From positions 271,001-335,000 of the forward strand of contig JABMCL010001569.1 of NCBI GenBank assembly GCA_018857735.1: DNA of 64,000 nt. Reading direction: 5' to 3'. A program made the translations under genes and the position numbers. The notes beneath the pieces are model-generated. The model searched no databases, was not told the origin of the DNA, and saw only the letters and a list, made by a program, of their open reading frames with translations. Positions 45,351 through 58,126 of the stretch are shown here, piece after piece. Each line of letters opens with the position of its first letter. The stretch's first letter is position 1. The stretch comes from Alviniconcha marisindica. Taxonomy: Eukaryota > Mollusca > Gastropoda > Provannidae.

Positions 45351-46618
45351 TTTAATAGGTGTGGAGGAGGAGGTTCAAGCAACAATGTTCTATGTATATA
45401 TTTTAAATCTAGTCCCTCATTTTGCATTTACATGTATTCCGATTATGCATTTATATTGCTCATATTATTATAACTGACAAAATCAGATTGCTTTTTGCGT
45501 ACTTTTGGGGGTATTTTTGTGCGTTTGCATCTGTTGAATTGTATTTTGTGGAAGAAGCGATTTAACACATATGCATACCTATGCATGCACACACATACAC
45601 ATACATGTTTGCATGCTATAATTATGGCATCGGTAATCATTACTTTTTCAAGTTAGAGCGCATAAATCCTGCATTTTGAAATGACTTACATCAGCTGTTT
45701 TGGTAAGACTAGTGATTCTAATAGGAGACAGACATTTGTATAAACATGTTTTTGTCATGTGCTTATTTCGTTGGACTGCTTAGCTGTTTCCACTTAAATA
45801 TTTCAGTTCCTTTTTACAGAAAGGAAAATGAAAACAGTAGAAGATTTCTAGATATTAAAGGAGCTGTGCTATGGTTAATAACTGAGCTGCAACTGGTTTA
45901 AAGGTACTAGCTGCCCTGAAAGATATTTTGTGCAACAGGTACAGATTGAAAAAGAAGCTTATAATTAAGGAAATTTGTCTGAGAAAATGGACTTTGGGGA
46001 AAGTTTGGGAATTTTAAACAAAAAACATGGACAAACTCTGTTGCTCCCCAGTGAATATGAAAATAGACCCAGTGTTATTGGAAGACCAGTGGGAAATGTT
46101 CCCAAACATGGCATTTTCTGGCCATTTGCCTGTATTAGTTTATAATGGATTTAGTGATACTCTGCCCCAGCTAAGCCCAGCTAATAATAATGTAAAAAAG
46201 TCTCAGTGGGGTACTGTACATGCAAAAATTAAGATCCCTTCTGCTGTAAACCTGAAGCTATCAAAGGCTCACTTTTTGAAGCCTGGGGTTAGTCAGAATA
46301 TACCTTTGCATACTGCCAGATATTCTGCCTTCAGAATATACCAGATATTCTGCCTTTCCAGTTCATTCAGCTTCATTAAAAAAAAAAAAATCCTTGCTCC
46401 AGTTCAAACATAAAGTGATGGGTGTCATGAACAGTGAATCAGACTTTTCCAGTGATTTGACCCATTTTGTGTGTCTTCCATTATGTGTCTGGAATAGTTG
46501 TGGACATCTTATTTGTCATTGAATCTGATGAGGGTTGAGTTTCAGTGAAGCATGAATATTTTGAGCAAGGGTGTTGCAGACTTGTTAAACTGAATTTTTG
46601 GTTTGTTTGTTTTTGAAT

Positions 46619-46678
46619 TGCCCTGATATAACCGTACTGGTTGACTGGGCGTAAAACACCAGCTTACTTACTTACTTG
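46619..46678 (+). repeat. SINE-C-type dispersed repeat
   Basis: GCCCTGATATAACCGTACTG, GTTGACTGGGCGTAAAACAC, then CTTACTTACTT. Also at 47400-47456 (identical except for one transition in the first 40 bp). Reversed fragments are at 10.2 and 17.6 kb, and a diverged one at 49507. Confidence 0.75.
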
Positions 46679-47399
46679 TTTCTGAATTTATGTTTGATAC
46701 TTTGACTCAGTGATTCACCCTCATGCAACCTATGCAGTTGACTGGGTATTAAATATATCAAATAACTAATGTCCACAGAAGTTAGCCATGGGAGAGCTGG
46801 ATCTCGCAAAACAGTGGGGGTGGAGACAAAAAGGAGACGTTTTTCTGTTTGAATGTTAGTTGACAGCCTAGTTTGCTTTTGTGTAGTTTGAATAAAACAA
46901 TTGCTGCAAGAATACTGTTGCATACTATTTACAAGAGAACCAACAGCCACAGTGAAGTTGCATAATGTTAGTTAATGTAACACCTTTTGAGACAGAAGCT
47001 TACCAAGAGAAAACTAAAGTGTATTGCTTTGTTGGCAAGTTGTACAGACTGCTGGCAGTACGTGTTGTAGCTGAAGTGACCCAGTTTGTTTTCTGGACTT
47101 AAAAAAAAACTTTGCTTTTAAATATATCTACTTTACTGGCCATTGTTAATAATGTAACCCACATTCCAGTTATTCAGATTGAATTTTTATTTGGGGGCAG
47201 GGTTCCGTGGTTGTGCTTTGTTCATAATTCCGCAGTGGGGGCAAGGCTGCATCATCATCTATTTGAAAAGCTGGCAACGTAACCAGTGAGTCACTGGCTG
47301 CACGCTAACTGTTCAGTCAGCTGGTGACATGGTAATAGTTCATTGCTATGGCTGCGATGCATGCTAGGCTTATTTTTGTTTTTTTATAGTGTGTGTTCT

Positions 47400-47456
47400 G
47401 CCCTGATATAACCGTACTGGTTGACTGGGCATAAAACACCAAATTACTTACTTGCA
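47400..47456 (+). repeat. SINE-C-type dispersed repeat
   Basis: Second close copy of the 46619 repeat. Confidence 0.75.
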
Positions 47457-48057
47457 GTGTACATGTGTGTGTGCACGTGCATGCTTGCTGTGTGTGTGTG
47501 TGTACGTGCACAGGCATTTAAAATGTGTCAGATGTATAGTGATTTGAAATGGCTTTAATGATTAATCAGGTTGATGATGGTGCACTAATTGTACATTCCA
47601 GAGGCAGTCAGACCCACCTCGGTGCGTGATAAGTTTGATTGCATGCTCATCTGTTTGTACCGCCATACATGCAAGAAAGGAACATTCATGTGATTGCACT
47701 TTGTGTGTACCGTCATACATGCAAGAAAGGAACAGTCACGTGATTGCACTTTATCTTACGCAGCATCGTCTTAATGTAACAGATGTAATTATGTGTACTT
47801 TGTGCTCATCATGTATTTTGTTGTTGTTGTCAGCATGAACACCATTACTGACTCGCATGAAGTAATGTGAGTCTCGGTGATCATCAGTGTTGATTAGGCT
47901 GGCCTGGGGTGGTGTTTTTTTCTCTTTCTGGGACACTGTAAGAGTGATAGATATAGTAATTTGCACATTGATAGTCCTTACAGAGTTTTCTCCATGCATC
48001 ATGCCACTATCAGTGACCATAGCCATATCTCAAGATCACAGGGGCATTGATCAGACA

Positions 48058-48460
48058 GTTTAAATAGAAGTTGTAACTCTTGCTAAGTTGTAGTTGAAAG
48101 GCATCAATCAATTTAAGTGGAAGTTATAACTCTTGCTAAGTTGTAGTTGAAAGGCATCAATCAATTTAAATGGAAGTTGTAACTCTTGCTGTGTTGTAGT
48201 TGAAAGGCGTCTATCAGACAGTTTAAATGGAAGTTGTAACTCTTGCTAAGTTGTAGTTGAAAGGCGTCAATCAGACAGTTTAAATGGAAGTTGTAACTCT
48301 TGCTATGTTGTAGTTGAAAAGTGTCTATCAGACAGATTTAAATGGAAGTTGTAACTCTTGCTAAGTTGTAGTTGAAAGGCATCAATCAGACAGTTTAAAA
48401 ACATCAATCAGACAGTTACAATGGAAGTTGTAACTCTTGCTAAGTTGTAGTTGAAAGGAG
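48058..48460 (+). repeat. 57-bp minisatellite
   Basis: About seven units of TTAAATGGAAGTTGTAACTC, TTGCTAAGTTGTAGTTGAAA, GGCATCAATCAGACAG. Small length variants. Confidence 0.92.
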
Positions 48461-49929
48461 AGGAACCCCCAGCATATATTTCTTGCAGTGAGTTGCTTGC
48501 TATGGGGCGTATTTTCTTGTGCTGTGTAGATGTGATTTAAAACAGTGTTTTTCCACACTGAGGTCACCCAGGCCTATACGATTGATGGGACCTTGAAGTC
48601 CAAGAACTTACCAATGCTATCCTCCAGTCATATCAGAGTTGATGACCTTTAACTTCAAGGTCAAGAAAAAGAAAACAGCTTTTTTGTACTTTTTTGGCAT
48701 AAGCTTTTTTGAATACCCCCCCCCCCCCACCCACCCCCCCACCATGCACATGCATATATATATATTCCATGAAACAGTGGACATTTTTTGGGATGAAGGT
48801 TGTATTTTGCTTTTTAATCTTACATGATACTTCCAGCAAAGTTCTGAACATACTGCACAATTCTTTTGTGAGTGTTTCATTTTGTGTTTTGAGACTGCTG
48901 TTGTCTATTCAGCTTGTTCAAGGTATGTGTATGTGTGTGTGTGTAGGGGGGTGGGGGGGGGGGGGGGGAACAGTCTCCTCAAAAAAGACATGAAGTTGTT
49001 TCTGAATGACTTACTGCAAAGTTGGTATAGGTGCTTAGACAATATCACAAACATAACAACTTTAGTGACAGTCATATATTGAAGGGACAAACTTCCCAGC
49101 TTGGCAAAACTGTAAATTTTCCAAGATGCTGAAGAGTAAAGTGATTTACAACAAAAAGATGCTTGTAGTTCAGAATGTGAGTCATCTGAGCATAGCCCTC
49201 GCAGTTTCTGGCACAGTGTATGCAAACTGCTTTAAAAAACAACAACATGTTTTTGGTTTAAACAAAATTTTATTCATTCATCGTAATCATAAGTTCAACA
49301 AATAAGTACAGGAAACACAAAAGCAATATGCTTATTTGAGCGTTAACTTTGGACAAAATGATAATTACACAGGCATTTGCGACGGCAAGGTGGCAAATTG
49401 ATTCATGTTTTTGTTAGTCAGTTGCATGGAAAGAACAGAAGAAGCTGTCTGAGGCTGATGACTAACGCTTGTATGGTTTGGCTCGCATGAAACTTTTCAA
49501 TCTGTTTTGCCCTGATACAACAATTATGGTTGGATGGGGCATTAAAAACAACAGACGTTTTTTTCCCTTCCTTCCTTTCCAGTCTGTGTGACAAAGTAGT
49601 GCTTGTGAGTCCTTGAGAAGTAAAAGTTAAATATTTTTGCCTTTTCTTGGAGGGTGTTTCACATTTGTACAATGATGACCTCCTTCATGCATTTAATCTG
49701 ATCATGCCAAGTTCTGATGATCGTGGCCTCATTTCAGGACCACACTGATGTCAGAATGTGTACACATACAAGAGAAAAGAATTTGCTATCTCACAGTTTT
49801 GTACAGTTTTGATTCATTTGGGGTTCGCTTGGTTGCACTGGAAGTACTCCGATATTGCGACGACTGACTCAGCCTTGCAGCGGGCCAATGTCATCATCTT
49901 AAGCTTGCTCGGCCTGTCTGATTTATGGT
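48461..49929. other. Intergenic DNA without recognised genes
   Basis: Contains C-rich (48716-48742) and G-rich (48946-48968) homopolymer-like stretches and a diverged SINE-C fragment near 49507-49550. No coding region is supported. Confidence 0.55.
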
Positions 49930-52900
49930 CATTTCACTGGAGGTGGTACTGGCGTGTCTGCAGCTTGTTCTGTCAGGGTTTCAGTTGCCGATTTTCACCT
50001 GATGTGCTGCTGGCATGCCTTAAGCTTAGTCTGCCAAGGTTTCTGCCGAGTTTCACAGGAGGTGTTAATTACTACATGGCGTGTCTTGACTTGAGCTTGT
50101 TCTGTCTGTCAGGGTTGATGCAGAGTTTCATATGAAGCGGTACTGGTGCATCTTATTCTTAAGCTTGTTTTGTCAGAGTTTCATGTAAGGTGGTACTAGT
50201 ATGTCTTAAGCTTGTTCTGTTTATTAGGTTTATTGCAGGGTTTTTATTAGGTTTAGTGCTGAGTTTTTCAAGAGCTTGTACTGCCATGCATTATGCTTGT
50301 TTTCTCTGTCTGCGCTATTAGCAAGTTTGACACAAGTGTGTCATAAGCTTGTTCTCTTTGTCAGGGTTATTGCTGAGTTTCACACAAGGTGTTACTGGTG
50401 TATTTTAAGCTTGTTCAGTCTGCCTGCACCATTGCCAAGTTTGACTTGAGGTGGTACTGGCGTGTCTTTAGCATGATCATGTCTGTCTGCACCATTGCCA
50501 AGTTTGACTTGAGGATGTACTGGCGTGTCTTTAGCATGATCATGTCTGTCTGCATTATTGCCAAGTTTTATATGAGGAAGTACTGGTGTGTCTTAAGGAT
50601 GGTCTCTTTGTCTTGCTGCCAAGTTTCACACAAAGTGGTACTGGTGTGACTTAAGCTTGTTCTGTCTGTGTGCTGTTGCAGAGATTAACAGGAGATGGTA
50701 CTGGCCTCTCTTAAGCTTGTTCGGTCTGTGTGCTGTTGCAGAGATTAACAGGAGATGGTACTGGCCTCTCTTAAGCTTGTTCTGTCTGTGTGCTGTTGCA
50801 GAGATTAACAGGAGATGGTACTGGCCTCTCTTAAGCTTGTTCTGTCTGTGTGCTGTTGCAGAGATTAACAGGAGATGGTACTGGCCTCTCTTAAGCTTGT
50901 TCTGTCTGTGTGCTTTTGCAGAGTTTCACATGAGGTGGTACTGGCCTCTCTTAAGCTTGTTCTGTCTGTGTGCTTTTGCAGAGTTTCACATGAGGTGGTA
51001 CTGGCGTGTCTTAAGCTTGTTCTGTCTATGTGCTGTTGCAGAGATTAACAGGAGATGGTACTGGCCTCTCTTAAGCTTGTTCTGTCTGTGTGCTGTTGCA
51101 GAGATTAACAGGAGATGGTACTGGCCTCTCTTAAGCTTGTTCTGTCTGTGTGCTTTTGCAGAGTTTCACATGAGGTGGTACTGGCCTCTCTTAAGCTTGT
51201 TCTGTCTGTGTGCTTTTGCAGAGTTTCACATGAGGTGGTACTGGCATGTCTTAAGCTTGTTTTTTTCTCTCTGTGTGCTGTTGCAGAGATTAACAGGAGA
51301 TGGTACTGGCCTCTCTTAAGCTTGTTCTGTCTGTGTGCTTTTGCAGAGTTTCACATGAGGAGGTACTGGCGTGTCTTAAGCTTGTTCTGTCTGTGTGCTG
51401 TTGCAGAGATTAACAGGAGATGGTACTGGCCTCTCTTAAGCTTGTTCTGTCTGTGTGCTGTTGCAGAGATTAACAGGAGATGGTACTGGCCTCTCTTAAG
51501 CTTGTTCTGTCTGTGTGCTGTTGCAGAGATTAACAGGAGATGGTACTGGCCTCTCTTAAGCTTGTTCTGTCTGTGTGCTGTTGCAGAGATTAACAGGAGA
51601 TGGTACTGGCCTCTCTTAAGCTTGTTCTGTCTGTGTGCTGTTGCACAGTTTCACATGAGGAGGTACTGGCGTGTTTTAAGCGTGTACTGTCTGGTTTGTT
51701 CCCGAGTTTCTCATGAAGAACTACTGACGTGTTGATGCATGTACTGTATATATGTCACAACATTACATCTCGAGTTTGCTCTGCTGAGTTTCGTATGAGG
51801 TGGTTATGGCATGTCTTTAAGCTTGTTCTGTTAGGGTCACTTATTGCCACGCTTCACTCGAGGGGGTACGGGCGCAGCTGAAGCTTGTTCTGTCTGCGCC
51901 ATTGCCGAGTATGACATGAGGTGGCACTGGCACGTCTTAAGCTTGTTCTGTCTGCGCCATTGCCGAGTATGACATGAGGTGGCACTGGCACGTCTTAAGC
52001 TTGTTCTGTCTGCGCCATTGCGAAGTATGACATGAGGTGCCACTGGCACGTCTTAAGCTTGTTCTGTCTGTGCCATTGCCGAGTATGACATGAGGTGGCA
52101 CTGGCACGTCTTAAGCTTGTTCTGTCTGCGCCATTGCGAAGTATGACATGAGGTGCACTGGCACGTCTTAAGCTTGTTCTGTCTGCGCCATTGCGAGTAT
52201 GACATGAGGTGGCACTGGCACGTCTTAAGCTTGTTCTGTCTGCGCCATTGCCGAGTATGACATGAGGTGGCACTGGCACGTCTTAAGCTTGTTCTGTCTG
52301 TGCCATTGCCGAGTATGACATAACGTGGCACTGGCACGTCTTAAGCTTGTTCTGTCTGCGCCATTGCCGAGTATGACATGAGGTGGCACTGGCACGTCTT
52401 AAGCTTGTTCTGTCTGCGCCATTGCCCAAATATGACATGAGGTGGCACTGGCACGTCTTAAGCTTGTTCTGTCTGTGCCATTGCCGAGTATGACATGAGG
52501 TGGCTCTGGCGCGTCTTAAGCTTGTTCTGTCTGCGCCATTGCCGAGTATGACATAACGTGGCACTGGCACGTCTTAAGCTTGTTCTGTCTGTGCCATTGC
52601 CGAGTATGACATAACGTGGCACTGGCACGTCTTAAGCTTGTTCTGTCTGCGCCATTGCCGAGTATGACATAATGTGGCACTGGCACATCTTAAGCTTGTT
52701 CTGTCTGCACCATTGCCGAGTATGACATAACGTGGCACTGGCACGTCTTAAGCTTGTTCTGTCTGCGCCATTGCGAAGTATGACATGAGGTGGCACTGGC
52801 ACGTCTTAAGCTTGTTCTGTCTGTGCCATTGCCGAGTATGACATGAGGTGGCACTGGCACGTCATAAGCTTGTTCTGTCTGCGCCATTGCCGAGTATGAC

Positions 52901-53745
52901 ATGAGGTGGCACTGGCACGTCTTAAGCTTGTTCTGTCTGTGCCATTGCCGAGTATGACATAACGTGGCACTGGCACGTCTTAAGCTTGTTCTGTCTGCGC
53001 CATTGCCGAGTATGACATAACGTGGCACTGGCACGTCTTAAGCTTGTTCTGTCTGCGCCATTGCTGAAGTATGACATGAGGTGGCACTGACATGTCTTAC
53101 TTTTATTCTGTCAGGGTTATTGCCGAGCTTCATACGAGGTGGTACTGACATGTCTTAAGCTTGTTCTGGCTGTCTGCACCATTGCTGAGCTTCACACGAG
53201 GTGGTACTGACATGTCTTAAGCTTGTTCTGGCTTCACACAAGGTGGTACTGACATGTCTTAAGCTTGTTCTGGCTTCACACGAGGTGGTACTGACATGTC
53301 TTAAGCTTGTTCTGGCTTCACACGAGGTGGTACTGACATGTCTTAAGCTTGTTCTGGCTTCACACAAGGTGGTACTGACATGTCTTAAGCTTGTTCTGGC
53401 TTCACACGAGGTGGTACTGACATGTCTTAAGCTTGTTCTGGCTTCACACGAGGTGGTACTGACATGTCTTAAGCTTGTTCTGGCTTCACACGAGGTGGTA
53501 CTGACATGTCTTAAGCTTGTTCTGGCTTCACACGAGGTGGTACTGACATGTCTTAAGCTTGTTCTGGCTGTCTGCACCATTGCTGAGCTTCACACGAGGT
53601 GGTACTGGCGTGTATCAAGTTTGTTCTGTTTGCCGAATGTGACATGAGGTGGCACTGGCATGTCTTAAGCTTATTCTGTCAAGGTTATTGCCAAGCTTCA
53701 CACGAGGTGGTGGGTACTGGCTTGTTTTAAGTTTTTTTTTTTTTT
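49930..53745 (+). repeat. Multi-period satellite block sharing a CTTAAGCTTGTTCTG core
   Basis: Diverged units (49930-50640) lead into a regular 60-bp array (50640-51680), a 58-bp array (51840-53100) and a 42-bp array (53140-53570), then diverged units to about 53745. All units contain GGTGGTACTGGC or a variant, then GTCTTAAGCTTGTTCTG. They differ in the remainder: GTGCTGTTGCAGAGATTAAC (60-bp), CGCCATTGCCGAGTATGACA (58-bp), GCTTCACAC (42-bp). The 60-bp array mixes two unit types in runs. Long open frames here (up to 220 codons) arise because 60 and 42 are multiples of three; the 58-bp part cannot keep a frame. Not coding. Confidence 0.95.
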
Positions 53746-53929
53746 TTTTTTTTTGTAACCCTGACCCACAGCTTATACATGTTGACCACGAGCTCACCTG
53801 TGGGTGTGACAGGAGTGAATGACCTCTTAACGCCTTTCATTATGCATATTAATTGATCCCGGTGTTTTCATGATGGCAACTATTTCTATTCATGATGTGA
53901 TTTTTTTGTCTTGTGTGTTGACTTGTCAG

Positions 53930-54068
53930 CTTGATTGTTTGCTTGTTGATGATGATAACGTTTGCTTGTTGTTGATGATGATGACGTTTGCTTGTTGTTG
54001 ATGACGATGACGTTGGCTTGTTGTTGATAATGACGTTTGCTTGTTGATGATGATGATGATGATGATGA
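53930..54068 (+). repeat. Short GATGATGA/TTTGCTTGTTG minisatellite
   Basis: About four units of ACGTTTGCTTGTTGTTGATG with variable GATGATGA runs. Confidence 0.85.
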
Positions 54069-54295
54069 CCCTCCGCCCCCTTCCTCCCCTCCCTCCTCCC
54101 TCCCCTTCATCTTCCCCTTGCTCAGACTTTCCAAGGTCTCTTTCCCCGCGTTATCCCAAAGCATCAAGGTTCGAGACTATGCAAGCAAGTTTGATTTGAA
54201 GTCACGTTGTTTGCTACTGTTTTGTCCTGCGAGTGTCACTGATGAACTTTGATGAAGGGTCGGGGAGGGGGGGGGGGGGGGAGGGGATTTGTTTG

Positions 54296-54378
54296 TTGAT
54301 CGCTTTAATATAGCGCTGTTCTCCGCTCTCGAGCAGACTTACTGCGCTCGCATGTGATTCTGCATGAGTGACTAGGTT
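54296..54378 (-). mobile_element. SINE-A 3'-end fragment
   Basis: Read on the minus strand it contains AGTCTGCTCGAGAGCGGAGA and ACAGCGCTATATT, the last about 80 bp of SINE-A. A poly-G run is adjacent at 54270-54282. Confidence 0.8.
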
Positions 54379-54774
54379 GTTTGTGTGTTTGTTTGCTTGC
54401 TTGTGGAAAACGGGTGTCTTTTGCTTGTGAAAAACAGGATTGCATTCCGGGGCACCGGCAGTGGTTTGATCGTCGTGAAGCAAGTTTTGTCCCATTAGTC
54501 CGAGTGTCTTGGGGGTGCAGGAGAGGTTCTGGTTTAATCTGGTTGGTTTGTTGTGGTTTTAAGTGCCTTCATTCCGTTTGTGTTCTGCGCTGGGTTTTTT
54601 TCTTCTCCCGATGATGATTTGTTGTGGTTTCGAGGACAGGGGTTGGTTGTGGGTGTGTGCCTTGGTGGCTGCTTCCTTGGTATTGTGTTTGCGTCGCTTC
54701 CTCAACTTGCCTCCAAGCATCTTTTTCCTTTCAGCTTTTGAAGACTGAAGGTCTTTTTGTTTTACTCCTCTTCT

Positions 54775-54775
<1 letters not shown>

Positions 54776-54835
<60 letters not shown>
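54776..54835. repeat. CT microsatellite
   Basis: About 29 CT units. Confidence 0.95.
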
Positions 54836-54839
<4 letters not shown>

Positions 54840-54964
54840 AAACATTTTCTCATCTCGCCTCCAAACGCACCTTATATATTTGTAAGTTTTTTTGGGGGGT
54901 TAAGTTCTTCAAGTATCACCTTTCTCCTTTAAGCTTTTTGAGACTGAAGGTCTTTTTATTTTCC

Positions 54965-54982
54965 TCTGTCTGTCTGTCTGTC

Positions 54983-55046
<64 letters not shown>
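54965..55046. repeat. TGTC/CT microsatellite
   Basis: CTGT units followed by CT units. The flanking AGCTTTTxxAGACTGAAGGT and CTTTTTxTTTTxCTC words also occur before the CT tract at 54776, indicating a local duplication of about 200 bp. Confidence 0.9.
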
Positions 55047-55059
55047 AACATTTTTTCCC

Positions 55060-55935
55060 TTATAGATTAGCCAACTTGACTTTTGTTCTTCTTCTGGCAG
55101 CATCTTATTTCAGTTGTCAGTTGTTTGTTTCTTTCTTTCTTTTTTCTTCAAACACGTAGTTCAGTCAAAACAGAATGTATGAAAGGTTCGAAGAAAACAG
55201 ATTTTGAGTGCCCAGCTTTGGGACATGACAAATCACGTTTTATTGAGCTTTGAAGCTCTTGGCTGTTTAATAACCGAGTTGTGTGTGATACACTTAATCG
55301 ATTCCAGGTACATATTCACAGTGATGTTGTTTCATGAAATAAGTAGGTCTACGTATATGACTGTAGTTTTGTACGTGTGATACAAACATTTATTCTCATG
55401 TAACTGAGCAATATCGCATAATATGTTGTACGAGTAGTGAAGTATATGCACTGTAATTTTTGTTTTTCAGTTTAGATATTCTTTTCCCGCGGTGATCGAG
55501 ATCTATTTTAGCTAAGGATCTCGAGGTATGAGACGTGTACATTTGCCCTTGCCTATAATTTCGAACTGGCCGTATGTTTAACCCATATATGCCCAGAGAT
55601 GTCTTTAACACTGAATACCGTGATGCAAAAAGCCTTCCCGTTGTTGCAAATGGTAGCCTCCAAAAAAACAACGGAGGTAAACACGCAGCCACCTGTTCTT
55701 TGAATAAAGGAAGTCCCTCTTCAGAGGTCCGTGACAGCAGGGTGCCAAAATTTACACACGGCTAAAACAAAACCAGCTGTGCGTCCTGAATATGGGACGG
55801 TGGGTATAAATGGGTTAATGCGTTAACTGTCCAGCAGTCAATGTCTTCACTGCTGTCGGTTGTAGGGAATGAAATGCAATGTTGAAAAAGGAGAAGAGCC
55901 ATTGAGGTTTTTTGGTTCACAACTGCCTGGCAGCC
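55060..55935. other. Intergenic DNA without recognised genes
   Basis: Unique-looking sequence. No splice-supported coding exon was found on either strand. Confidence 0.5.
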
Positions 55936-56222
55936 GTGATGTCAAGTGTGTACCGGCTATGTACATTGATTCCTAGCTGTGTGACCGTATTGGCAGAACA
56001 CTGATTTTTTATTGTTTTTTTTTTTTATTGATTTTTTTACGAAGGTGACGACAGTGTCTGTCATTTCCAGTGTGTACCAGATATGTACATTGATTCCTTC
56101 TCTTTGTGACAGTACTGGCAGAACACTGATTTTGTTACGAAGGTGACGGCAGTGTCCGTCGTTTCAAGAGTGTACCGGATATGTACATTTATTCCTAGCT
56201 GTGTGACCGTATCAGAGCATTT
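55936..56222 (+). repeat. Two-and-a-half copies of an approximately 120-bp tandem repeat
   Basis: GTGTACCGGCTATGTACATT, GATTCCTAGCTGTGTGACCG, GGCAGAACACTGATTTT and GAAGGTGACGxCAGTGTC recur in order three times, the last incomplete. Confidence 0.88.
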
Positions 56223-57157
56223 GTAATTGGCGGTGTTTGTTCTGATCCTACCTATGGCTACACCGACTGCATTATATGTCCTGGTTTCCGATTGGATATC
56301 CGTTGTGACGGGAGTGCTGTGTACATTGTTTGAGTTGGATTTTTTGACAGCTGGTTTTCTAAATGAAAGACGGAGGCTACAGACCATGCAGTACTCGCAA
56401 ACCTGTGAATCCGAATTTTCAGTTCTTTCTGCAACAGTGTGATGATAAGATCGGAGTTGATAGAGCTATACTAGCCGTGAAGCTTTCGGTGGTAATTAAA
56501 AAACAAAAATCCAAGTTAGTTGGATTATAAAGCTTCTTTTCTTTGTGTGTGTGCTTTTTTTTTTTTTTTTTTTTTTTTTTTCTCGCTTTCTTCAATGATA
56601 CCAGTTTGGGTGACGCTGACATTGTCAATGTCACAGCAGCGTCAAAATTTGAAAAGGATAAAACCGGTAACTGCATTTTTGGGGAACAAAGTTGGACTGG
56701 AATTCAGACTTTTTGCACCGGTGGTTAATGTTACACACATAAACAAGCTCGCACACATTGTGCTGTTGGTGGTACTTCGGTGAGCACGTGAGATAATTCA
56801 CTCGTTTTCTTCATTTGAAACAAAACAACTTACCGTTGACTTTTTCTTAGACCCTAGGCAAGATCTGTCAATACGACCTTTATCCATTTTCAGTGCTGCT
56901 GTAGTAGGAAGGAAACGAGAAAAGAAAAGAAAAAACCGCTGAATTTCTCTCCATTTTGAAGGAGTCTACCGTTTAATTTTGGTCTCTCATGTGTCAACTT
57001 CACTTTGAAGAATTTCAGTTATCACTGGATTCGTTTTAGGCGTAAATATTTGTTGTTGACGATTGCCTATAGGCTGTAGACTTGGTGCTATACGTAGCAA
57101 ACACGAGCAGGTAATGACAAGGTTTCAGCAAGGACCCCGAGGCGAAATACGGATTAC
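56223..57157. other. Intergenic DNA without recognised genes
   Basis: Contains a poly-T run at 56549-56580. Short open frames have no motif support. Confidence 0.5.
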
Positions 57158-57628
57158 ATTGATTGATGATCGCTTATATAGCGCTATTCTCCGCTCTCTC
57201 GAGCAGACTCACTGCGCTCGCATGTAATTCTACATGAGTGACTAGCTTTTTATAGCGCGTTTTTTTGAATATCCACCGAAGTGGTGTACGTACAGCGCTG
57301 CCATGGCTGGTGCCACAAGAAACTGCTGCCGTGTCGGCGCAATGTCTGTGTGCACCATACAATCATGCTCCATGTCACTTCATGCAAAGCCACATACGTA
57401 AGGTGTATGCGTGTTTAGCTGTAACCTGCCACGTGCACTTTTGGCAGAGTGACCGGGATCTTTTACGTGCTACTGCGGTAACACGGGGGTGGAACGGATA
57501 CCGAAATAAGAGTCAGCACAGAAAGTCGACCCTGGAGAAGAAAATTCTCCCGCCGCTCCTGCAGGGATTCGAACCCGCGACCTTTCAATCACGAGTCCAG
57601 CACTCTAACCACTGAGCTATCCCCGCCC
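57158..57628 (-). mobile_element. SINE-A copy, full length
   Basis: On the minus strand it has a head GGCGGGGATAGCTCAGTGGT (A-box) and a B-box GCGGGTTCGAATCCCTGCAG, then TATCCGTTCCACCCCCGTGT, AAAAGATCCCGGTCACTCTG, TGGCACCAGCCATGGCAGCG and AATAGCGCTATATAAGCGAT, with an ATCA tail. It is the best-preserved family member in the window. Confidence 0.93.
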
Positions 57629-58126
57629 CGTTTGTACTGTTTTCTTTCGGACAATCTGGAGACTAAGCTGCTTTTGAAAGAGGTTTCTAAATCACAGTTT
57701 TAAACTAACCATTTGAAAAGTAAAGCGGCCATTCCAGATTGTTTATTTTGTTTTGTTTTGTTTTTGTTTTAATCCGTTTACTTTCCGGGTAAAACAAAAA
57801 AACGAAAACAAAACAAAAGGGAGTTAACAAAGCAACTAAAGCGACCTCCAGCTAAAAAAAAAAAAAAGACGGCATTACAACAACTGCTACAACTGATAGT
57901 AGTAAAAAGAGTGCCTTGTGAATTTGATTTTTGTATGTTACTTTTTGTGACTCTTCATTCTTGTTATGTTCTCATGGTGAAGACCCCAAATGCTCTTACA
58001 TCACCCGATTTGAGTGGCAGTCGCAGGTTGTTTTGATTTTTGCTTTTCTTTCTGGTTATTATTTCTGGTTGTGATGTGCACATTTGATCGCATTTTACAT
58101 TTGTTGTTGTTGCCTTTGTTGATTGT
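57629..58126. other. Intergenic DNA without recognised genes
   Basis: A-rich and T-rich stretches, including TTGTTTTGTTTTGTTTTTG and its near-inverse CAAAAAAACGAAAACAAAAC about 40 bp apart. Confidence 0.5.

Larger units (their letters stand above)
45350..48057. other. Intergenic DNA with two SINE-C-type fragments
   Basis: No gene recognised. CCCTGATATAACCGTACTGG plus TTGACTGGGCGTAAAACACC and TTACTTACTTACTT occurs at 46619-46678 and 47400-47456. A 128-codon open frame at 46027 has no family features and ends in an A-run, so it is not called. Confidence 0.6.

Noticed and set aside
46027..46413. 128-codon open frame
   Set aside because: No recognisable motif, internal duplication (YQIFCL-type) near the end, and it terminates in an A-run; likely chance in AT-rich DNA.
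50657..51735. Long open frames of about 206-220 codons with repeats such as CAVAEINRRWYWPLL
   Set aside because: They follow from a 60-bp satellite period (multiple of three). The adjacent 58-bp part breaks the frame, and no start context or homology supports a protein.
53155..53647. Open frames on both strands with repeating ARTSLRHVSTTSCE
   Set aside because: Created by the 42-bp satellite unit; open on both strands, so not evidence of coding.
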